In this document: positions 55,288 through 63,128 of the stretch, piece after piece
Layout of the letters: each line of letters opens with the position of its first letter
Position numbering within the stretch: the stretch's first letter is position 1
Source: Bryobacterales bacterium
GTDB lineage: Bacteria; Acidobacteriota; Terriglobia; Bryobacterales; Bryobacteraceae
Reading direction: 5' to 3'
NCBI GenBank assembly: GCA_016716385.1
Contig: JADJWL010000004.1
Coordinates: 248,001 to 312,000 of the forward strand
Length of the DNA stretch: 64,000 nucleotides
Position numbers and translations under genes: made by a program
The notes under the pieces: model-generated
Databases searched by the model: none
Seen by the model: only the letters and a program-made list of their open reading frames with translations
Told to the model about the DNA's origin: nothing

Positions 55288-56583
55288 ATGAAGACCGCTG
55301 CCCTCGCTTTGTTGCTTCCGGCCGCCATGGCCGCGCAGGACAATCCTGTCGCGCTGACCGGCGCCCACATTCTTCCCATCAACGGACCGGAGATCGCCAA
55401 CGGCGTTCTCGTCATTCAACGCGGCAAGATCGCCGCTGTGGGTGCGGCCGCAGCCATCCCGGCCAACGCCACGCGCATCGACGTGCGGGGCAAGGTGCTG
55501 ATGCCCGGCCTCGTCGATACGCACAGCCATATCGGCGGCGCCGAGGGCGCGGACGCCACCGCGCCGATTCAGGCCGATATCCGCGTGCTCGACTCGATCA
55601 ACGTGCGCGACGCCAGGCTCCAGAAGGCGCAGGCCGGCGGCATCACGACCGTCAACGTGATGCCCGGCTCCGGCCACCTGTTGAGCGGCCAGACCCTGTA
55701 CCTGAAGCTGCGCGACGGCAAGACGATCGACGATCTGCTGATCCGCCTCGACGATGGTTCGATCGCGGGTGGCATCAAGATGGCCAACGGCACGAATTCC
55801 CGCCGCGCCGCCCCGTTTCCGGGAACCCGCGCCAAGTCGGCCGCGCTGGTGCGCGAGCAGTTCGTGAAAGCGCAGGAGTATCAGCGCAAGGTGCGCGAGG
55901 CCGCTGGCGACGCCGCCAAACTGCCTCCGCGCGATCTCGCTCTGGAGGCGCTCGGCGAGGTGCTCGCGGGAAAGCGCATCGTGCACTTCCACACGCATCG
56001 CCACGATGACATTCTCACGGTGCTGCGCCTGCGCCAGGAATTCGGCTTCCGCGTGGTCCTGCAGCATGTCTCGGACGCGTGGGCCGTGGCTGACGAGATC
56101 GCCCGCGGCGGCGTAGTCGGTTCGTCGATCATCGTGATCGACAGTCCCGGCGGCAAGATCGAGGCGAAGGATGTCACGTTCGCCAACGGCGCGGCGCTCG
56201 AACGGGCCGGGGCGCTCTTCGGGTATCACACCGACGACGGCGTGACCGATTCCCGCTGGTTTCTGCGATCCGCCGCGCTCGGGGTGCGCGCCGGACTGTC
56301 GCGCGAGAGGGCGCTCTACGGCATGACGATGGCCGGTGCCATCATGCTCGATCTCGACAAGCGGGTCGGCTCGCTCGAACCGGGTAAGGACGCCGACTTC
56401 ATCGTGCTCTCCGGCGATCCGCTCAGCGTCTACTCGAAGGTGGAGCAAACCTGGGTCGATGGCGTCAAGGTCTTCGACCGCGCAATCCCGAAGGACCGCC
56501 TCTACGCCGTGGGCGGCTTTGGCGCTTCCCATGACCAGGGGCCAGGGCACTTCGATCATCACGAGCTGGGAGATGACCAATGA
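55288..56583 (+). CDS. Exported amidohydrolase, metal site intact (first of a pair)
   Basis: Imidazolonepropionase-like amidohydrolase of 431 residues. Signal peptide (LALLLPAAMAAQ), VLIQRGKIAAVG-type N-terminal barrel, metal motif PGLVDTHSHIGG (H-x-H), later HFHTHRHDD and VLQHVSDAW, and catalytic Asp in GYHTDDGVTD. C-terminal VGSLEPGKDADFIVLSGDP is typical. The His-rich tail (DHHELGDD) is unusual. A 4-base overlap couples it to a paralogue that lacks the metal motif. Together they may form a heteromeric periplasmic hydrolase; substrate unknown. Confidence 0.9.
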   Translation: MKTAALALLLPAAMAAQDNPVALTGAHILPINGPEIANGVLVIQRGKIAAVGAAAAIPANATRIDVRGKVLMPGLVDTHSHIGGAEGADATAPIQADIRVLDSINVRDARLQKAQAGGITTVNVMPGSGHLLSGQTLYLKLRDGKTIDDLLIRLDDGSIAGGIKMANGTNSRRAAPFPGTRAKSAALVREQFVKAQEYQRKVREAAGDAAKLPPRDLALEALGEVLAGKRIVHFHTHRHDDILTVLRLRQEFGFRVVLQHVSDAWAVADEIARGGVVGSSIIVIDSPGGKIEAKDVTFANGAALERAGALFGYHTDDGVTDSRWFLRSAALGVRAGLSRERALYGMTMAGAIMLDLDKRVGSLEPGKDADFIVLSGDPLSVYSKVEQTWVDGVKVFDRAIPKDRLYAVGGFGASHDQGPGHFDHHELGDDQ

Positions 56584-57782
56584 GACGCGCCGCCCTCTTC
56601 CTGCTGTTGTGCGGCCTCCCGGCCGCGGCCCAGATCGCGATCCGTGGAGAAACGGTTTACACGATGGCCGGTCCGCCGGTCCGCAACGGCGTCGTGGTGA
56701 TCACCGATGGCAGGATCGCGCGCGTCGGCCCCGCGGACACCACTCCCGTCCCGAGCGGCTACCGGCTGCTCAGCGGCAAGGTGGTGACCCCAGGGCTGAT
56801 CGACGCACGCACCGTGGTCGGACTTGCCGGCTACCTGAACCAGGCGCACGATCAGGACCAGCTCGAGCGCTCCGCCGCGATCCAGCCGGAACTGCGCGCC
56901 ATCGACGCCTACGACCCGCGCGAGCGCCTGATCGAGTACCTGCGCGGCTACGGCATCACAACGATCCACACCGGCCATGCTCCCGGCGCGCTGGTCTCCG
57001 GGCAGACGATGATCGTCAAGACCGCCGGCAAGACCGTGGATGAGGCGCTGGTGAAACCGGCCGCCATGGTGGCCGCGACGTTGGGCGCGGGAGGGCGTGC
57101 CGCAGGGGGCAAGGCGCCCGGGACGCGCTCCAAGATGGTCGCGATGCTGCGCGCCGAGTTCATCAAGGCGCGCGAATATGCCGCAAAGCGGGAAACGGCC
57201 GAGGCCGGCAAAGAGCCCGCGCCGGACCTGCGCCTGGACGCACTCGCCCGCGTCGTGCGCGGCGAGTTGCCGCTGCTGGTGACGGTCCACCAGATGCACG
57301 ACGTCATGACGGCGATCCGGCTGGCGAAAGAGTTCAACCTGAAGCTGGTCCTTGACGGTGCGGCCGATGCGCAAGGCCTCATCGATGAGATCAAGGCGTC
57401 GGGCTACCCGGTCATTCTCCATCCGACGATGGCCCGCGCCGGCGGCGAGACAGCGAATCTCAGCCTGGAGACGGCGTCGAAGCTGCAAGCGGCGGGCATC
57501 CCGTACGCCCTGCAGAGCGGGTTCGAGAGCTACGTGCCGAAGACGCGCGTCGTGCTGTTCGAAGCGGCGCTGGCGGCGGCCAACGGCCTCAGCTTTGAGG
57601 ACGCGCTGGCGTCGGTAACCATTGGCGCCGCCCGGCTGCTCGGCATCGCGGACCGCGTCGGCTCCATCGAATCCGGCAAGGACGCCGACGTCGCCGTGTA
57701 CGACGGCGACCCGTTCGAATACGCCACCCACTGCACGGCCGTCGTTCTGAACGGGCGGCTGGTGAGTGAGGCGCCGCAGTGA
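56580..57782 (+). CDS. Exported amidohydrolase-like protein lacking the H-x-H motif (second of a pair)
   Basis: Paralogue of the preceding gene, 400 residues with signal peptide (LFLLLCGLPAAAQ). Fold markers remain: VVVITDGRIARVGPAD, GYGITTIHTG, GQTMIVKTAGK and VGSIESGKDADVAVYDGDP. The H-x-H is replaced by PGLIDARTVVG, and the later metal ligands are also lost (LVTVHQMHDV keeps one His). It is probably non-catalytic, for example a structural or regulatory partner of the upstream enzyme, with which it is translationally coupled. Ends 6 bases from a convergent membrane gene. Confidence 0.85.
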   Translation: MRRAALFLLLCGLPAAAQIAIRGETVYTMAGPPVRNGVVVITDGRIARVGPADTTPVPSGYRLLSGKVVTPGLIDARTVVGLAGYLNQAHDQDQLERSAAIQPELRAIDAYDPRERLIEYLRGYGITTIHTGHAPGALVSGQTMIVKTAGKTVDEALVKPAAMVAATLGAGGRAAGGKAPGTRSKMVAMLRAEFIKAREYAAKRETAEAGKEPAPDLRLDALARVVRGELPLLVTVHQMHDVMTAIRLAKEFNLKLVLDGAADAQGLIDEIKASGYPVILHPTMARAGGETANLSLETASKLQAAGIPYALQSGFESYVPKTRVVLFEAALAAANGLSFEDALASVTIGAARLLGIADRVGSIESGKDADVAVYDGDPFEYATHCTAVVLNGRLVSEAPQ

Positions 57783-57788
57783 TGCCGC

Positions 57789-59372
57789 TTAGCGCAACGC
57801 CGCAATTTCCCGTAGGGCGTCCTCGGCCAGCCGTTTGGCATCGGGATCATTGCCCGCGGCGGCGTACCGAAAGTGCGTCTGAGCGCGCGCAGTGTCGCCC
57901 CTCGCGGCCAGCAGCGACGCCAGGTTGAAATGCGCCGCCGCGATGCCGGGGTTGAGCATCAACGCGCGTTCGTACGCGGCGATCGCTTCGTCGACCTGCC
58001 CGCTCGCCATCGCCGATACGCCCAGATTCACGTGCGCCAGTGCGTTCATCGGATCGAGCATCACCGCCCGGCGGTACGCATCCACCGCTTCCGTGTGCTG
58101 TCCGGACTGGCGCAACGTTTCCGCCAGCCGGAGCTGTGCTTCCGATGCCTGCGGCGCCGAGGCCGCCAGCACACGCCGCATCGCGACTTCATCGTTCGGA
58201 CGCCGGATCTCAAGTCCCGCGAGAATCGCCAGCACGGCAAACAGGTAGGCCGCCTGCGTCACGGGACGGTCCCAGGTAGGCTTCAGCCAGTCCAGCAGGC
58301 GCCGGACTCTCTGTCCGGCCGACTCGCCGCCCGCCTCGATCTCGAGAAACTTGCGCGTCTCCTTGTCGCGGACTTTCCAGATGAAGCCGTCGTAGTAGTA
58401 GTGCAGGATGTTTGAGGTCGCGATGAACGCCAGCAGCAGCCGCCGCAGGTTCTCGTCACTGACCATCCGCTGCGTGAAGTTGATGCCGCCGTAAGCGGCG
58501 ATCAACGCCACGTAGAGCAGAATCATCAGCGCGCGGGGTTCGAACAGTCGCCGCAGTCCGCTCACCAGCACGTCTCCCTGCCGCAGCCGGTTGCGGTTGA
58601 ACACCCAGACGATCCCGTAATACTGAATGCAGTGGAATGCACTCCACACGGCGAATCCCACGATAAAATCGGCCACAACGACGTAAAGGTAGTAACTGGC
58701 GAACAGAAACGTCCCGAGTGTCGCCAGCTTGCGCCAGTTCAGCTTGCCTTCCTGCCACAGCTTGTAGTGGTGCACCGCGTAGGCGACGGTTAACCCGCCG
58801 GCCGCAATCCACAACCCAACTTCGATTGTCTCCACGACGGATGCCGAGAGCAGGGGAATGCCGCTCGTATAGGCCTGTTGCAGCATGTTGTGGCGGTAAT
58901 GCGGGCTGGCCACGATCAGCAGGATGTACCACGTGATCGAGAGTGCCCAATCGAGGCGCGCCGTGCGAGGGCCGATCACGCCCTGTTTGGCGTCATAGAT
59001 CCGCATGAAGCCGTAGTGCTGCATCAGGACGTGCCAGATATCCCAGGCGAAGACCAGCAGGAAGAACCCGTGCAGCGCCCGGCTGTCAAACCACAGCGTC
59101 AATCCGAACGCCAGCGGCGGAGCGAGCAGGAACCGCCAGCGGAAGCGGCGGAATAATTCGCGGTCCCCGTAGGCGCGCAGGAACCCCGGCAGATGGTGGC
59201 CGAACGTGAAGAACGCCAGCAGCAGGAACGCATAGGCTTCCGGCTGCCAGTAGACGCGCAGCGGGTAGAGGGCGGCGATCGCCGTCAGAGGCGCGCCGAT
59301 GAACAGAAACGTGTCCCACAGGGGCGAGAGAATCCAGGGGCTGGCTTTGGCCGCCTGACGTACCGCGGTCAT
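57789..59372 (-). CDS. Polytopic membrane protein with C-terminal TPR repeats
   Basis: Protein of 527 residues. About nine transmembrane helices occupy residues 10-390 (FLFIGAPLTAIAALYPL; FLLLAFFTFGHHLPGFL; ALIAAYGGINF). Conserved-looking His-rich motifs occur at helix ends: FGHHLPG, DIWHVLMQHYGFMRIYD, FHCIQYYG and ILHYYYDGFIW, suggesting a metal or haem site in the membrane, somewhat reminiscent of desaturase/hydroxylase or cytochrome-like proteins. Residues about 415-520 form three TPR repeats (AHVNLGVSAMASGQVDEAIAAYERAL, AAHFNLASLLAARGDTARAQ). No known enzyme assignment is claimed. Convergent with the amidohydrolase pair and divergent from DUF4230. Confidence 0.75.
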   Translation of the reverse strand: MTAVRQAAKASPWILSPLWDTFLFIGAPLTAIAALYPLRVYWQPEAYAFLLLAFFTFGHHLPGFLRAYGDRELFRRFRWRFLLAPPLAFGLTLWFDSRALHGFFLLVFAWDIWHVLMQHYGFMRIYDAKQGVIGPRTARLDWALSITWYILLIVASPHYRHNMLQQAYTSGIPLLSASVVETIEVGLWIAAGGLTVAYAVHHYKLWQEGKLNWRKLATLGTFLFASYYLYVVVADFIVGFAVWSAFHCIQYYGIVWVFNRNRLRQGDVLVSGLRRLFEPRALMILLYVALIAAYGGINFTQRMVSDENLRRLLLAFIATSNILHYYYDGFIWKVRDKETRKFLEIEAGGESAGQRVRRLLDWLKPTWDRPVTQAAYLFAVLAILAGLEIRRPNDEVAMRRVLAASAPQASEAQLRLAETLRQSGQHTEAVDAYRRAVMLDPMNALAHVNLGVSAMASGQVDEAIAAYERALMLNPGIAAAHFNLASLLAARGDTARAQTHFRYAAAGNDPDAKRLAEDALREIAALR

Positions 59373-59420
59373 GAAAGTCTGTTCTTATTTGTACCGCAGA
59401 ACCCATGTGCGCCGCGCTGC

Positions 59421-59426
59421 TACCCT
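59421..59426 (+). promoter_or_regulatory. -10 hexamer TACCCT, leaderless geometry
   Basis: TACCCT ends 8 bases before the DUF4230 ATG, so transcription would start one base ahead of it. The match to TATAAT is weak (4 of 6) and the gap contains GGGA. Confidence 0.3.
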
Positions 59427-59433
59427 GGGACGA

Positions 59434-60015
59434 ATGAAGCCTGTCGTATGGCTCCTGGCCGGTGCGCTGGCCGCAACCGCGGCATTTACGCTGTACCTGC
59501 GTAGCGGCGCCCGTCTGCCTTCCGGTGCCCTGCCGGACCCGCCCGTCCTGGTCGACCGCATCCAGCGGCTGCACGAAATCGTCTCCGTGCGGTACACCGT
59601 GCAGAAAGTTGTCGCGCTTGAAGAGAAGAAGGTGCCTCTGGGCACGGAGAGGATCCTCTTGTTCATGCAGGCGGACGTGCTGGCGGGGGTGGACTTGGCG
59701 CGCCTCACCGGCGCCGATGTCACTGTCCGCGATGGCGCCGTACGGATCGCGCTCGGCGAGCCGCGCATCCTCCACCTCGTCGTCGACGACGAACAGACGA
59801 AGGTGTGGGACCGGCGGGTCACCTGGTGGACCCCCTGGGTGCCGTACGACCCGGATTTCGAGCGTCGTGCCCGCCTCGAAGCGCGCCGCGCGATCGAAGG
59901 CGCTGCCAAAGACATGGGGATTCTCGAACAGGCCCGGCGCAACGCCGAGGTGGCCGTTCGCGCTCTCCTCGAAGCGGCGGGAATCCGCACCGTCCTCTTT
60001 GAGGGGGCCTCATGA
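59434..60015 (+). CDS. DUF4230 membrane-anchored protein
   Basis: Protein of 193 residues: one N-terminal transmembrane helix (VVWLLAGALAATAAFTLYL), then an extracytoplasmic domain with RYTVQKVVALEEKKVPLGTERILLFMQADVLAGVDL and a C-terminal amphipathic helix (ARLEARRAIEGAAKDMGILEQARRNAE). This matches DUF4230, a family of unknown function with some resemblance to SPFH-type or lipid-binding helices. The stop overlaps the metallophosphoesterase ATG (ATGA), so the two are cotranslated. Confidence 0.85.
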   Translation: MKPVVWLLAGALAATAAFTLYLRSGARLPSGALPDPPVLVDRIQRLHEIVSVRYTVQKVVALEEKKVPLGTERILLFMQADVLAGVDLARLTGADVTVRDGAVRIALGEPRILHLVVDDEQTKVWDRRVTWWTPWVPYDPDFERRARLEARRAIEGAAKDMGILEQARRNAEVAVRALLEAAGIRTVLFEGAS

Positions 60016-61084
60016 GTGACTCCCTCGCGTTCTGGGCCTTCTCCGACGCGCATGTCGGCACCGACCGCCGCTCCGGCCGCGACAGCCTCGCCGACGCCAT
60101 CCGCCAGGCCGAATCCGCCTTTGCCTGGGACTTCGCTCTCGATCTCGGCGACATGTCGGGCGGGCAGTCCGTCCCGGCGGACGACGAAGGCGAGGAAATT
60201 GCGCGGCAGTTCACCGCCCTCGGCAGCCACCGCCGCGAGGACATCTACAGCCTCGCTGGCAACCACGACCGCAGCGGGCTCGACGAGCCGCCGAACTGGT
60301 GGTGGCGGAAATGGCTCGACCCCACCGGCGACAACTCCCGCTACTCCGGCATCGACCGCGCGCGGCGCCGCTATCCCGTCGAAGGGACATGGGAACGGTA
60401 CTCGTTCCGGGTGGGCAATGTGCTGTTCCTGATGATGAGCGACATCAATGAGCCCAGCCGGACCATCGGACGCGGCGCGCTCGGCGGAAATCCGGGCGGC
60501 GTCGTCTCGGCCGATACGTTCACCTGGTGGAAGAGGATGGTGAAGCCAACCAGGAGTCGATCATCGTCTGCGCGCATCATTACGTGCTGAAGAACACGAC
60601 CGTGGCATCCGGCGAGTACGAAGGCTGCCGCCGCGGACCCGACGGACAGTGGGTGTCGCACTATCATGGCTGCCGCCCGCAGGGGACACCCCAGGGCGCT
60701 TCGTACCTCTACTGGGTCGGCAGCCAGCCGGATGCGCAAGCTTTCGAACGCTATCTGGCCGAACATCCCGGCGCGGTCGATGTATGGCTCGGGGGCCACA
60801 CCCATACCAATCCCGACGACCGGTACGGCGGCAAGTCACACGTCGAGACGAAATGGGGCGTGCATTTTGTGAATGTGTCCGCCCTCACGAAGTTCCACGT
60901 GCGGATCACGACCGTCCCGATGAGCCGTCCGATGCGGATCGAGGGGGACCAGTTTCACGTTGGCTGTTACCTGCACACGTCCGACTACGCGCCGCAGGGT
61001 CCATACTCGCAGGGGACAAGAGCGCTCAAGCTGCGGAAGCGGTTCAGCGCGAGAGGCAGAGCGCAATCTGTCGCCTCACGTTGA
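60012..61084 (+). CDS. Calcineurin-like metallophosphoesterase (single-base frameshift)
   Basis: Metallophosphoesterase of about 355 residues once repaired. Motif I is FSDAHVG (D-x-H), motif II DLGDMSGG (GDx), motif III LAGNHDRS (GNHD). The frame then breaks at TWWKRMV; adding one G at about 60542 gives VEANQESIIVCAHHYVLK (motif IV) and continues to GGHTHTN (motif V, GHxH). All five motifs are intact across the break, so the protein is probably functional in the organism. No signal peptide is obvious. Coupled to DUF4230 by a 4-base overlap. Substrate unknown. Confidence 0.85.
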
Positions 61085-61135
61085 CAGGATAAACGTGCCG
61101 ATTTCGCTCTTGGATGATTCCGGGTGGAGGGGGCT

Positions 61136-61212
<77 letters not shown>

Positions 61213-61306
61213 CTCCGATGCTAACGCACGCCGTCCCCCGAGGTCAACTACGCGGGGCTAAAATATGCATGTTGTATGTTGCCTTTGTTCGCCGGAGGCT
61301 GCTACC

Positions 61307-62614
61307 ATGCGTGTGCCGATGCTTCGCAGCTTCCGCATTCTGGGCTTACTGGCGCCCGCGGCGTTCCTGAGCGCGCAGGTCGCGGATTTCGGGGGCTCGT
61401 ACGTCTACCCGACCGACCAGATCCCCGTGCCGTACTCCGCCGCGGGCGAAAGGAACGCCGTCAGCGTCCTGCGCGGTCTCGAAGGTTTGCCCTTCGATCC
61501 TGAGAAGGGCTACCTGCTCCCGGTTCTCGAGAAACTCGGCATTCCGATTTCGTCACAGACCCTCGTCTTTTCCAAGACCAGCTTCCAGGCGCCCCTCATT
61601 CACCCCCGTGCGCCACGTGCGCTCTATTTCAACGATGACGTTTACGTCGGGTGGGTCCCGGGTTCGGATGTCCTCGAAATCTCAGTGGCCGACCCCGTGC
61701 GCGGGGGCGTTTTCTATACGCTCGCCCAGCGGCGGGGGCAGCGGTTGACGCTGCGCCGCGCCGACGAGTGTCTCCAGTGCCACGCCTCTCCCAGGACCCT
61801 CGGCGTCCCGGGACACATGGTTCGCTCGGTTTACCCGGCGCCCGACGGCTTTCCGCATACCAACATCGGGTCGTTCGTCACCGACCACCGCACTCCCTTC
61901 GAACAGCGCTTTGGCGGCTGGTACGTCACCGGGTCGCACGGAAGCATGCGGCACCTCGGCAACACGTTCGCTCCCGACGAGGAGCAGCCGGACAAGGTCG
62001 ACCGTGAGTCGGGCGCCAACGTCGCGTCGCTCACGTCGCGCTTTGACGTGAGCGCCTACCCTTCCCCGCACAGCGACATCGTGGCCCTGATGGTGCTGGA
62101 GCACCAGACGACGGGCCACAACTACATCACCCGCGTCAACTACGAGACGCGGAACGCGCTGAAGGCACAGGAAACGATCAACGCACTCACGAACGAGCCC
62201 GATGCTCCATGGTCGGACTCCACGCGGCGGCGCGTGCACGGTGCGGTTGAGGCGCTGCTGAGCTACTTTCTGTTCGCCGGAGAAACGCCGCTGCCCGAGC
62301 CCGTCACCGGAACTTCGGCATTCACCGGCGACTTTCGCGCGACGGGTCCGGCGGACCAGGACGGGCGCAGCCTCCGGGAGTTCGACCTCAAAACCCGCCT
62401 GTTCCGGCATCGCTGCAGCTTCCTCATTTACTCGCCCGCGATGAACGAATTGCCCGCCGTCGTGCAGGAGCTTTTCTACAGCCGCCTGCGCGTGGTGCTC
62501 CGGGGCGAAGACGACTCCGGGCGCTATGCGTATCTGCCAAAGTCCGAGCGCCGGGCCATTCTCGGTATCCTCGCCGGCACGCATCCCGCGTTTCGCGCCA
62601 GTATGGTAAGGTAA
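61307..62614 (+). CDS. Exported protein with one CxxCH motif, unknown function
   Basis: Protein of 435 residues with signal peptide (FRILGLLAPAAFLSAQ). A single haem-type motif, ADECLQCHASP (Cys155, Cys158, His159), follows a beta-rich region (LVFSKTSFQAPLIHPRAPRALYFNDDVYVGWV). Further conserved-looking His/Tyr segments (GGWYVTGSHGSMRHLGN; LVLEHQTTGHNYITRVNYETR-like) may provide a distal ligand. Helices follow to the C-terminus. It looks like a mono-haem periplasmic c-type cytochrome of an uncharacterised Planctomycetes/Acidobacteriota family. GGAGG lies 8 bases before the ATG, which is why this start was chosen. The Rrf2 regulator begins 12 bases downstream. Confidence 0.75.
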   Translation: MRVPMLRSFRILGLLAPAAFLSAQVADFGGSYVYPTDQIPVPYSAAGERNAVSVLRGLEGLPFDPEKGYLLPVLEKLGIPISSQTLVFSKTSFQAPLIHPRAPRALYFNDDVYVGWVPGSDVLEISVADPVRGGVFYTLAQRRGQRLTLRRADECLQCHASPRTLGVPGHMVRSVYPAPDGFPHTNIGSFVTDHRTPFEQRFGGWYVTGSHGSMRHLGNTFAPDEEQPDKVDRESGANVASLTSRFDVSAYPSPHSDIVALMVLEHQTTGHNYITRVNYETRNALKAQETINALTNEPDAPWSDSTRRRVHGAVEALLSYFLFAGETPLPEPVTGTSAFTGDFRATGPADQDGRSLREFDLKTRLFRHRCSFLIYSPAMNELPAVVQELFYSRLRVVLRGEDDSGRYAYLPKSERRAILGILAGTHPAFRASMVR

Positions 62615-62626
62615 GCAGTTCACGCG

Positions 62627-63100
62627 GTGAAGACGCTTTCGCGCAAAGCCCAATACGGACTCCGCGCCCTCTACGCGCTGACGCGGAATTACGGACGCGG
62701 TCCTATGCTGATCGCCACCCTGTCCGAGCAGGAATCGATCCCCAAGAAGTTCCTCGAAGCGATCCTGCTCGAACTGCGCAACCGCGGACTCGTCGACAGC
62801 AAGAAAGGCCGTGGCGGCGGCTATGCGCTGGCGCAGCCTCCGGAGAAGATCATGCTCGGGACGGTGGTGCGGATCATCGACGGGCCGCTGGCGCCGCTGC
62901 CTTGCGCCAGCGAGACGGCGTACCGGCGCTGCGACGAATGCCCGGACGAGCGCCTGTGCGAAACGCGCCTGGTAATGAAGCAGGTGCGGGATGCAACCGC
63001 CCGTATTCTGGACACCACGTCGCTCGCCCAGGTGTGCCGCGAGATCGACGAACTGAAAGAAAAAGAAACCGGCCAGCCGGCGTTGATGTATTACATCTGA
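62627..63100 (+). CDS. Rrf2-family transcriptional regulator with four-Cys cluster motif
   Basis: Winged-helix regulator of 157 residues. N-terminal SRKAQYGLRALYALT, recognition-helix region IPKKFLEAILLELRNRGLVDSKKG and wing GRGGGYALAQPP are typical of Rrf2 (IscR/RirA/NsrR). The effector region has Cys93, Cys102, Cys105 and Cys111 (PCASETAYRRCDECPDERLCE), a spacing different from IscR (C-x5-C-x5-C), so it may bind an Fe-S cluster by other geometry. GTG start. It lies 12 bases behind the CxxCH protein and is probably cotranscribed, suggesting redox-linked control. Confidence 0.9.
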   Translation: MKTLSRKAQYGLRALYALTRNYGRGPMLIATLSEQESIPKKFLEAILLELRNRGLVDSKKGRGGGYALAQPPEKIMLGTVVRIIDGPLAPLPCASETAYRRCDECPDERLCETRLVMKQVRDATARILDTTSLAQVCREIDELKEKETGQPALMYYI

Positions 63101-63128
63101 TCCTGCGCTGTACAATGGGCAGACACCC

